Of a stretch of 5,336 nucleotides of DNA, positions 1 through 5,336 are shown in pieces. Source of the DNA: Actinomycetes bacterium (GTDB lineage: Bacteria; Actinomycetota; Actinomycetes; S36-B12); assembly GCA_030425745.1 (NCBI GenBank), contig JAUHZW010000149.1, forward strand, positions 1 through 5,336, read 5' to 3'. Both the position numbers and the translations under genes were made by a program. Position 1 is the stretch's first letter. Each line of letters begins with the position of its first letter. The notes under the pieces are model-generated. The model was not told the DNA's origin, did no database searches, and was given only the letters and a program-made list of their open reading frames with translations.

Positions 1-22
1 TGTCAGGGGTGCGGTCTAGCGT
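1..22 (+). promoter_or_regulatory. Probable PafBC-type (RecA-independent) DNA-damage promoter
   Basis: The first bases match the mycobacterial RecA-independent damage promoter consensus TTGTCRGTG-N8-TANNNT. TGTCAGGG occupies 1-8 (the first T of the motif would lie just outside the window; one mismatch, G for T at base 7), followed by exactly 8 bases and then TAGCGT at 17-22 as the -10 element. In mycobacteria this promoter class, first described at recA, is activated by the PafBC regulator after DNA damage. A -10 at 17-22 predicts transcription starting near 28-30, right at the edge of the LexA operator. The match is read from the sequence; the regulator is inferred from the motif family. The element is cut by the window edge, so its upstream part cannot be checked. 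Confidence 0.66.
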
Positions 23-28
23 TCGGTG

Positions 29-52
29 GTGTTCGAACATGTGTTCGAACAC
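29..52. promoter_or_regulatory. LexA operator (SOS box)
   Basis: The core at 33-48 is an exact match to the actinobacterial SOS box TCGAAC-N4-GTTCGA, with spacer ATGT. The symmetry extends further: arms GTGTTCGAAC (29-38) and GTTCGAACAC (43-52) are perfect reverse complements of 10 bp. LexA dimers bind such sites and are released when RecA filaments on single-stranded DNA trigger LexA self-cleavage. The site sits just downstream of the predicted -10 element and over or just after the predicted transcription start, a position where bound LexA would block initiation or promoter escape. It is the only full-match SOS box seen in the window and lies in front of the whole gene run. Confidence 0.93.
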
Positions 53-149
53 TCGCTCCCGGGGGCTGGATTCGCGGCCGGCTCCTCGGGACGCCACCTC
101 GGCCGCCGGGCCGCCTCGACCCCGGCGCGGCGGCCGAGGCTTCGGTGGC

Positions 150-155
150 AGGAGG
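150..155 (+). promoter_or_regulatory. Ribosome binding site deciding the start of the DUF6504 gene
   Basis: AGGAGG is a full Shine-Dalgarno sequence 9 nt before the ATG at 165. It decides between that ATG and in-frame upstream starts (GTG at 9, ATG at 39), which would lie inside the promoter or the LexA box and have no ribosome binding site. The leader from the predicted transcription start to this site is about 120 nt of GC-rich sequence in which I see no clear riboswitch, attenuator or leader peptide. Confidence 0.8.
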
Positions 156-164
156 CGCAGGACG

Positions 165-521
165 ATGTCGCGTCGACACCCGCCGGAGCGGGTCGACATG
201 GTGGTGGGCGCCGATGGTGCGCCAGCGGCATTCCGCTGGCGGGGTCGGGGATATGTCGTGCGCAGCGTTCTCGCGAACTGGGTCGAGGCGATGCCGTGGT
301 GGTCGGGAGGGATCCCGTCACTGCCGGCTGGTGGCCAGGGTCATCTGCAGGGTCATCTGCAGAGCCAGCTCTGGCGGGTCGAGGCGGTGGGGTCCACCGG
401 CGTGGGTGTGTACGACCTGCGGCGGTCCGTCCATCGCATGCATGCAAGTGCGCCGTCGCGGTCGGCCGACCGGGGAGACGTCATCGATGTCCTCTGGCGG
501 GTCGAACGCGTTCTCGACTAG
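165..521 (+). CDS. DUF6504 family protein, first gene of the damage-inducible operon
   Basis: Predicted soluble protein of 118 residues, with no signal peptide or membrane segment. It shows the pattern I associate with the actinobacterial DUF6504 family: an N-terminal stretch ending in GAPAAFRWRGRGYVV (residues 18-32), a VLANWVEAMPWW block (35-46), then LWRVEA (69-74), a YDLR strand (83-86) and the closing LWRVERVLD (110-118). The many Trp/Arg-rich strands suggest a small beta-rich fold; no catalytic motif is recognised. No function is established for the family. The start at 165 follows a perfect AGGAGG. The gene lies directly behind the LexA operator and is followed after 18 nt by the HEPN gene, so it is probably transcribed with dnaE2 and dinB and may serve translesion synthesis; that role is inference. 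The loop at residues 58-66 holds a QGHLQGHLQ repeat from a 12-bp tandem duplication. Family assignment is by recalled motif pattern. Confidence 0.85.
   Translation: MSRRHPPERVDMVVGADGAPAAFRWRGRGYVVRSVLANWVEAMPWWSGGIPSLPAGGQGHLQGHLQSQLWRVEAVGSTGVGVYDLRRSVHRMHASAPSRSADRGDVIDVLWRVERVLD
336..362 (+). repeat. 12-bp tandem duplication inside the DUF6504 gene
   Basis: The unit CAGGGTCATCTG occurs at 336-347 and again, identical, at 348-359, followed by a partial third CAG (360-362). The length is a multiple of three, so the frame is kept and the protein carries a duplicated Q-G-H-L. It lies between the WW block and the LWRVEA strand, where a variable loop would be expected. Confidence 0.9.
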
Positions 522-528
522 CCCGTCC

Positions 529-533
529 TGGAG
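529..533 (+). promoter_or_regulatory. Ribosome binding site of the HEPN gene
   Basis: TGGAG lies 6 nt before the ATG at 540, in the 18-nt gap after the stop codon of the DUF6504 gene. It is a moderate match to the anti-Shine-Dalgarno sequence and supports the start chosen for the HEPN gene. Confidence 0.6.
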
Positions 534-539
534 TACGCC

Positions 540-971
540 ATGTCCGTTGTCTCTGCTGTCCGACCCATTCCCCGGTCTGCCGATGCCCTGCTGGAGTCCG
601 CCCGCCGCAGCCTGACGGAGGCGAGCATCGCCCCGAGCGCGGCGGAGCGGTACTCGGCCGCCCACCTGTGCGCTCTGCGGGCAGCCGCAGCGATGGTGGC
701 GTCCCGCACCCGGCCGTCCTCGTCCCGGTCCCGGGTCACCAGTGTCTGGGCGCTGCTGTCCCGCTCGACCCCGGAACTGGGGGAGTGGGCCACCTTCTTC
801 GCGGCCGGTGCCGCCAAGCGGGCCTCGGCCGAGGCCGGGATCCCCTGCGTCTCCGTACGTGAGGCCGATGACCTCGTCCGTGATGCCGGATCCTTCCTGT
901 CCCGGGTGTGCGACCTCCTCGGCCGTCCTGATCAGGCGGCCATGGGCAGCACCCTGCTGCACGCTCGTTAG
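540..971 (+). CDS. SAV_6107 family HEPN domain protein
   Basis: Small all-helical protein of 143 residues without signal peptide or membrane helix. Its layout fits the actinobacterial SAV_6107-type HEPN family: helix 1 (about 11-29, ADALLESARRSLTEA), helix 2 (33-54) with ERYSAAHLCALRAAAAMV, a basic Ser/Arg linker (55-66), a VWALLSRSTPELGEWATFFAAGAAKRA helical region (69-95), and a last helix carrying the EADDLVRDAGSFLSRVCDLL block (108-127). HEPN proteins are often nucleotide- or RNA-binding, and many are toxins with an Rx4-6H active site. Here R37-x4-H42 is visible, but it lies in the conserved N-terminal helix pair, not in the usual late position, so RNase activity is not implied. Function is unknown. 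It sits 18 nt after the DUF6504 gene and 35 nt before dnaE2, inside the presumed SOS operon, with no partner antitoxin such as an MNT nucleotidyltransferase next to it. A role alongside the error-prone polymerases is inferred from position only. Confidence 0.85.
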   Translation: MSVVSAVRPIPRSADALLESARRSLTEASIAPSAAERYSAAHLCALRAAAAMVASRTRPSSSRSRVTSVWALLSRSTPELGEWATFFAAGAAKRASAEAGIPCVSVREADDLVRDAGSFLSRVCDLLGRPDQAAMGSTLLHAR

Positions 972-1006
972 CCCGGTCGGCCAGTCAGTCTGATCGGTTC
1001 TCATCA

Positions 1007-4000
1007 ATGTCCTTCGTCCATCTGCAGGTGTCGTCTGCCTTCTCCCGGAAGTACGGGACAGCGGCACCGGATGTGCTGGTCCAGCGAGCTGCGGAGTTCG
1101 GTCAGCCGATCATCGGGTTGACCGATCGGGACGGCCTGTACGGAGCGGTGCGCTGGGCCCGGGCCTGTCAGGATGCCGGGGTGCGTCCGGTCCTCGGGGT
1201 GGATCTGCCGGTCGAGGAGACGACACCTCTGCCGATGACGTCCCGGGTGGCAACGTCTCTGGTGACCGGTCCGGCTCCACGTCGGCGCACCCCGGCACAC
1301 GGTGGCTCCTGGATCGACGAGACACGGCCGCGGGTTCTGCTGCTGGCCTCGGGCGCCCGCGGATGGGCGTCACTGTGTCGGCTGGTCTCGGCGGCGCATC
1401 GTGGTGACCACACCAGTCGAGGTACCCCGGTCGTCACCTGGAGTGCGTTGCGTGAGCACCACGAGGGGCTGGTCGCGCTGCTGTCCGCTCACTCGGAGGC
1501 CGGCCGGCTGCTGCTGTCCGAGCGCCAGCATCGGGTCGCAAGCGTGCTGCGTCCCTGGCGGGCGATCTTCGGTCCGCGGCTGGGATTCGCGGTGGCCTCC
1601 CACCGGTGCGAGCCGCGACACCCGCTCTCCACCCGAGCGGCTGCCACGATGCTCGGCTGGGCGCGCCGGGAGCAGCTCCCGGTGGTCCTGACCAATGCGG
1701 TGCGCTACCTCGACCCGGCGGACTCCCGGGTCGCCGATGTCCTGGACGCGGCACGCCGACTGGTTCCCCTGGATTCCCGGCACATCGACCCGGACAACGG
1801 TGAGGCGTACCTCAAGGACTCCGAGCAGATGGCGGCCATCGCCGAGGAGATCGCCACAGCGGCGGGTGAGTCGGATGCGCGGCGCCTGTGGGATGACACC
1901 CGGCGGCTGGCGGAGCACTGCGCCCTCGACCCGGCTGCCGATCTGGGGCTGGGCGACGTCTTCGTCCCCGAGCTCGATGTCCTCGTCGGGCAGCCGGTGC
2001 CGGAGCGCGAGGCTGATGCCCGGGCCACGGCCCTGCTGCGCTCGCGGTGCGAGGACGCAGTCGATCAGCGGTACCGGTCGCGGGAGGACCAGCGAGCCGC
2101 CCGGACCCGGTTGGAGGACGAACTGCGCACCATCACCCACCTGCAGTTCGCCGGCTACTTCCTGACCGTCGCGGAGGTCGTCGGGCTGATCCGCGAGCGT
2201 GGGGTGCGGGTGGCGGCGCGTGGGTCGGGCGCCGGCAGCCTGGTCAACCACCTGCTCGGGATCTCCGGGGTGGATCCGCTGGGACAGGGCCTGATCATGG
2301 AGCGCTTCCTGTCGCCGCTGCGTCGAGCGCTGCCGGACATCGACATCGACGTGGAGTCTGCGCGCCGCGAGGAGATCTACGGCTGGATCTTCGACCGCTT
2401 CGGCACCGAACGCACGGCCGCGGTGTCGATGATGGAGACCTACCGGGTGCGGCACGCGATCCGTGATGTGGGCATGGCCCTGGGTCTGCCCACCGGTGAG
2501 GTCGGGGCCTTCGCCACGGCCTTCCCGCACATCCGCGCCCGCGAGGTGCGCAACGCGCTCGCCGACCTTCCGGAACTGCGCGAGTCCGGCTTCGGGCGCT
2601 TGGCTGCGACGGGGCGGCTCGACGGATTCCTCGATCTGGTCGAGAGACTGGACGGTCTGCCCCGGCACATCGCCCTGCACCCCTGCGGCATCGTGCTCTC
2701 CGACACCACACTGCTGGACCGCACACCGGTCGAGGACAGTTCAGCCGGCTTCCCGATGAGCCACTTCGACAAGGACGACGTCGAGGAGATGGGCCTGCTC
2801 AAACTCGATGTGCTCGGTGTGCGGATGCAGTCGGCGATGGCGCACGCGGTCAGCGAGATCACGAGGTCCACCGGTGAGCAGATCGATCTCGATGCCCAGC
2901 CTCTCGATGACCCGGACACCTTCGCGCTCATCCAGTCGACGCAGACCCTCGGCTGCTTCCAGATCGAGTCCCCGGGGCAGCGTGAGCTCATCGGGAAGTT
3001 CGCGCCGGAGACCTTCGGGGATCTCGTCATCGACATCTCGCTGTTCCGACCCGGGCCGGTGAAGTCCGACATGGTGACGCCCTTCCTCCGTGCGCGGCAG
3101 GGTTGGAGTCAGCCGGTCTACCTGCACCCGGATCTCGAGCCGGCCCTGGCGGAGACCTGCGGGGTCGTGGTCTTCCACGAGCAGGTCCTGCGCATCGTCG
3201 CGACGATGACCGGCTGCTCGCTGGCGGAGGCCGATGAGACACGGCGCTCGCTCGGCAGTCCGGAGGGCCAGGACGACGTGCGCTCCTGGTTCTATCCGGC
3301 TGCGCTGCGTCGCGGGTACGACCTCGAGGTCGTCGAGCAGGTGTGGGATGTGCTGAGGGCCTTCGCCTCCTTCGGGTTCTGCAAGGCGCATGCGGCGGCC
3401 TTCGCTCTGCCGACGTACCAGTCGGCATGGTTGAAGACCCATCATCCGGCCGCGTTCTATGCCGGGGTCCTGACCCATGACCCGGGCATGTATCCGAAGC
3501 GGCTGATCCTCGACGATGCCCGGAACCGGGGGGTGCGGATCCTCGGGCTCGACATCAACCGATCCGAGGACGTGTACCGGGTCGAGTGTGAGGTCGAGCC
3601 CCGGATCGAGTGCGGTGAAGCCGGGAGAACAGGGGAGTGCCCGCACCCGGGCATTCGGATCCCGTTCACCGAGGTGAAGGGCATCAGCACGGAGGAGGTC
3701 GAGCGGCTGATCGCCGGTCGTCCCTATTCGGGCCTGTCCGATGCCTGGCAGCGCGGCGGCATGTCGCGTCCCACCGCCGAACGGCTCGTCGTGGTCGGAG
3801 CCTTCGATGAGCTCTACGGGCTCGGAGCCACGACCTCGGTGCGTGCACGCGGACGGCTCTCGCGTCGGGACCTGCTCCTGCAGGTCGCCGATCTGGATCG
3901 GTGGGGGCGATCCCGTCGATCGTCGGACCCCACCGGTGATCAGCTGTCGCTGGACCTGCCGGTGGAGGGTGGTGACCTGGGCACATTCTCCTCGGGTCTG

Positions 4001-4693
4001 CCGGAGATGACGGCTGGAGAGCGGGTGCAGGCGGAGCTCGAGATCCTGGGGATGGATGTCAGCCGGCACGTGGTCGACTTCCACCGACCGATGCTCGACG
4101 AGCTCCGGGGCGCCGGTCTGCCGCTGGTGCGGTCCCGAGATCTGGCGCGTCAGCGCTCGCGCAGTGAGGTCTTCATCGCTGGGGTCAAGGTGGCGACCCA
4201 GACGCCTCCGGTGCGCAGCGGGCGCCGGGTCATCTTCCTCACCGTGGATGACTCCACCGGGCCCGCCGATGCCGCCTTCTTCGATGATGTCCAGGGCCCC
4301 TATGCGGCCACGGTCTTCTCCTCATGGCTGCTGCTGGTGCGCGGTGTCCTGCGCCGCACCGGGCCGCGAGGGGTGTCGATCCGGGCGACCGGCTGCTGGG
4401 AGCTCGCCGAGGTGCGGCAGGCGTGGCAGGCCGGTGGTCCCGACGGGGTCGCTGAGCTGATCGCGTCGACGGATCTCCCGGCACAGGATCCGTCGGGCGA
4501 CCACGCATCGGGCGACCGACTCGCATCGGGGCGGCGGCGCGTCCTGGTCCATGCCAGCGGCTATCGGCAGTCGCCCTATGCCGACGTCAAGCCGGCAGGG
4601 GCTGATCGCCTGATCCCCGCAGCGTCGCTGTGGCATGCAAGTCCGGGGAGCAGCGGGAGAATCACGGGGAGTGGCAGGAGAATGGGCCCATGA
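1007..4693 (+). CDS. dnaE2: Error-prone DNA polymerase III alpha subunit DnaE2 (ImuC)
   Basis: C-family DNA polymerase of 1228 residues, slightly longer than most DnaE2 proteins as I recall them. Such polymerases copy past lesions and cause damage-induced mutations. Order of domains: a PHP domain (about 1-290) starting MSFVHLQVSSAFS; the palm with RGSGAGS (405-411) and PDIDIDVES, where D446 and D448 match the catalytic pair of E. coli DnaE (D401, D403); the third catalytic Asp, D601, in LLKLDVLG; a fingers region with GCFQIESPGQ, DISLFRPGP, VVFHEQVLRI and FGFCKAHAAAFA; a helix-hairpin-helix region (about 886-937); QLSLDLP (979-985), a likely clamp-binding motif; an OB fold (about 1055-1130); and the conserved tail SPYADVKPAG with LWHASPGSSG (1208-1217). 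The PHP metal ligands are missing: the usual H-x-H reads Q7-x-S9 and the TDH motif reads TDR (39-41), so proofreading or phosphoesterase activity is unlikely. The start fits the family N-terminus but has no clear Shine-Dalgarno. The stop overlaps the dinB start. Regulation probably comes from the LexA and PafBC-like sites at 1-52. Replicative DnaE1 is less likely given this tail, the PHP state and the neighbours. Confidence 0.96.
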   Translation: MSFVHLQVSSAFSRKYGTAAPDVLVQRAAEFGQPIIGLTDRDGLYGAVRWARACQDAGVRPVLGVDLPVEETTPLPMTSRVATSLVTGPAPRRRTPAHGGSWIDETRPRVLLLASGARGWASLCRLVSAAHRGDHTSRGTPVVTWSALREHHEGLVALLSAHSEAGRLLLSERQHRVASVLRPWRAIFGPRLGFAVASHRCEPRHPLSTRAAATMLGWARREQLPVVLTNAVRYLDPADSRVADVLDAARRLVPLDSRHIDPDNGEAYLKDSEQMAAIAEEIATAAGESDARRLWDDTRRLAEHCALDPAADLGLGDVFVPELDVLVGQPVPEREADARATALLRSRCEDAVDQRYRSREDQRAARTRLEDELRTITHLQFAGYFLTVAEVVGLIRERGVRVAARGSGAGSLVNHLLGISGVDPLGQGLIMERFLSPLRRALPDIDIDVESARREEIYGWIFDRFGTERTAAVSMMETYRVRHAIRDVGMALGLPTGEVGAFATAFPHIRAREVRNALADLPELRESGFGRLAATGRLDGFLDLVERLDGLPRHIALHPCGIVLSDTTLLDRTPVEDSSAGFPMSHFDKDDVEEMGLLKLDVLGVRMQSAMAHAVSEITRSTGEQIDLDAQPLDDPDTFALIQSTQTLGCFQIESPGQRELIGKFAPETFGDLVIDISLFRPGPVKSDMVTPFLRARQGWSQPVYLHPDLEPALAETCGVVVFHEQVLRIVATMTGCSLAEADETRRSLGSPEGQDDVRSWFYPAALRRGYDLEVVEQVWDVLRAFASFGFCKAHAAAFALPTYQSAWLKTHHPAAFYAGVLTHDPGMYPKRLILDDARNRGVRILGLDINRSEDVYRVECEVEPRIECGEAGRTGECPHPGIRIPFTEVKGISTEEVERLIAGRPYSGLSDAWQRGGMSRPTAERLVVVGAFDELYGLGATTSVRARGRLSRRDLLLQVADLDRWGRSRRSSDPTGDQLSLDLPVEGGDLGTFSSGLPEMTAGERVQAELEILGMDVSRHVVDFHRPMLDELRGAGLPLVRSRDLARQRSRSEVFIAGVKVATQTPPVRSGRRVIFLTVDDSTGPADAAFFDDVQGPYAATVFSSWLLLVRGVLRRTGPRGVSIRATGCWELAEVRQAWQAGGPDGVAELIASTDLPAQDPSGDHASGDRLASGRRRVLVHASGYRQSPYADVKPAGADRLIPAASLWHASPGSSGRITGSGRRMGP
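4493..4530 (+). repeat. Short imperfect repeat in the dnaE2 linker
   Basis: TCGGGCGACC occurs at 4493-4502 and 4508-4517, and CGCATCGGG at 4504-4512 and 4522-4530. The segment encodes a low-complexity linker (SGDHASGDRLASG) between the OB fold and the conserved C-terminal tail of DnaE2. The frame is intact, so this looks like a local slippage duplication in a flexible part of the protein. Confidence 0.7.
4676..4680 (+). promoter_or_regulatory. Ribosome binding site of dinB inside the end of dnaE2
   Basis: AGGAG lies 9 nt before the ATG at 4690, within the last codons of dnaE2. With the ATGA overlap of start and stop it points to translational coupling of the two polymerases. Confidence 0.8.
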
Positions 4694-5336
4694 GTCGCAG
4701 TCAGGTCCGTCGCCCGCAGGGGCGGCTGCACCTCGACGGTGACGACACCGGGTGCACGATCCTGCATGTCGACATGGACGCCTTCTATGCCTCCGTGACC
4801 CTGCGCGACCATCCCGACCTGCGCGGCACCCCCGTCATCATCGGTGGTGGGGGCACCCGCGGAGTCGTGCTGTCGGCGACCTACGAGGCCCGCGCTCTGG
4901 GCGTGCACTCCGCGATGCCGATGTCTCGGGCACGCCGCGTCGCGCCGCACGCCACCGTGCTTGAGCCGGAGCACGCCCGCTACGCCGAGGTCAGCCGCAA
5001 CGTGATGTCCCTGTTCCGCTCCGTCACCCCGGTAGTGGAGCCGCTCAGCCTGGACGAGGCCTTCCTGGACGTCTCCGGAGCCCTGCGCCGGCTGGGGCGC
5101 CCCGCCGCCATCGCCGAGATGATCCGCGCCCGGGTGCAGGACGAGCAGGACATCACCTGCTCGGTCGGAGTGGCCACGACCAAGTTCGTCGCCAAGCTCG
5201 CCTCAACCCGGGCCAAGCCCGACGGTCTGCTCGTCGTCCCCGCCGACCGGGTGATCGACTTCCTCCACCCGCTGCCGGTCGGTTCCCTGTGGGGGGTGGG
5301 TGAACGCACAGAGGAGCACCTCGCCCGGCTCGGGCT
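4690..5336 (+). CDS. dinB: DNA polymerase IV, DinB (Y family), 3' end beyond the window
   Basis: Low-fidelity translesion DNA polymerase; the first 215 residues are visible, roughly half of a usual DinB. After an N-terminal extension of about 20 residues come ILHVDMDAFYASV (24-36) with catalytic D28 and probable steric gate Y33; VIIGGGGTRGVVLSATYEAR (49-68), the nucleotide-binding fingers, with Y65 and R68; GVHSAMPM (71-78); PLSLDEAFLDV (118-128) with catalytic D122 and E123; CSVGVATTKFVAKLAS (157-172) of the palm; and GVGERTEEHLARLG (202-215), the start of the thumb helix-hairpin-helix region. All three metal-binding carboxylates are present, so this should be an active polymerase and not the catalytically dead ImuB type. 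The ATG overlaps the dnaE2 stop (ATGA) and has AGGAG 9 nt upstream, so the genes are very probably co-transcribed and translationally coupled. The little finger domain and any C-terminal clamp-binding motif are outside the window. The reading frame shows no break. Confidence 0.95.
   Translation, partial: MSRSQVRRPQGRLHLDGDDTGCTILHVDMDAFYASVTLRDHPDLRGTPVIIGGGGTRGVVLSATYEARALGVHSAMPMSRARRVAPHATVLEPEHARYAEVSRNVMSLFRSVTPVVEPLSLDEAFLDVSGALRRLGRPAAIAEMIRARVQDEQDITCSVGVATTKFVAKLASTRAKPDGLLVVPADRVIDFLHPLPVGSLWGVGERTEEHLARLG

Noticed and set aside
9..164. N-terminal extension of the DUF6504 gene from GTG at 9 or ATG at 39.
   Set aside because: These starts lie within the promoter or LexA operator and lack ribosome binding sites. 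The Arg/Gly/Pro-rich extension does not look like part of the family, and ATG 165 has a perfect AGGAGG.
502..517. A second SOS-like sequence, TCGAAC-GCGT-TCTCGA, shortly before the HEPN gene.
   Set aside because: The left half is perfect but the right half has two mismatches (TCTCGA for GTTCGA). It also encodes the conserved VERVLD end of the DUF6504 protein, so the sequence is explained by coding.
26..862. Open frame on the + strand (278 codons) across the DUF6504 and HEPN genes.
   Set aside because: It is out of frame with two family-matching genes, each with its own ribosome binding site. Its product is Arg/Gly/Pro-rich with no domain.
1370..2680. Long open frame on the - strand (436 codons) opposite dnaE2.
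   Set aside because: It lies antisense to the conserved PHP and palm domains of DnaE2. Its translation is a low-complexity, Arg/Gly/Pro-rich product typical of high-GC shadow frames, with no recognisable domain.
2741..4084. Long open frame on the - strand (447 codons) opposite the second half of dnaE2.
   Set aside because: It is fully antisense to the fingers and helix-hairpin-helix regions of DnaE2, and the product shows no family motif.
4655..4684. Repeated GGAGAAT near the end of dnaE2 as a possible regulatory repeat.
   Set aside because: Two 7-bp copies (4656-4662 and 4677-4683) in a purine-rich stretch are easily explained by the coding sequence and the dinB ribosome binding site.
1..5336. 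CRISPR array, tRNA or rRNA gene, insertion sequence, prophage or rho-independent terminator.
   Set aside because: No regularly spaced repeats, no structural RNA signatures, no transposase or integrase motifs and no hairpin followed by a T-run were seen; nearly all of the window is explained by four genes and their control region.

Overview
The window looks like chromosomal DNA from a high-GC actinobacterium. Codons strongly favour G or C in the third position, the operator upstream is of the actinobacterial LexA type, and all four genes belong to families typical of Actinobacteria. Protein features resemble Streptomyces- and Propionibacteriales-like relatives, but the genus cannot be fixed from the sequence alone.

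Layout, all on the + strand. Bases 1-164 are a control region: a match to the RecA-independent damage promoter of mycobacteria (the PafBC type, 1-22), a near-perfect LexA operator (29-52), and a leader ending in an AGGAGG ribosome binding site. Four genes follow in one direction with gaps of 18 and 35 nt and then a 4-nt overlap: a DUF6504 protein (165-521), a SAV_6107-type HEPN protein (540-971), the error-prone DNA polymerase III alpha subunit DnaE2 (1007-4693), and a Y-family DNA polymerase IV, DinB (4690 to beyond the window edge). No terminator or second strong promoter is visible between them.

Taken together this reads as a damage-inducible translesion synthesis operon, with two specialised polymerases under apparent dual control (LexA repression plus a PafBC-like promoter). 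It differs from the mycobacterial imuA'-imuB/dnaE2 arrangement: the Y-family partner here keeps its catalytic carboxylates, and no imuA' or imuB is present in the window. The two small proteins at the front have no established function. Their position makes them candidates for accessory factors of the mutagenic polymerase, but that is inference.
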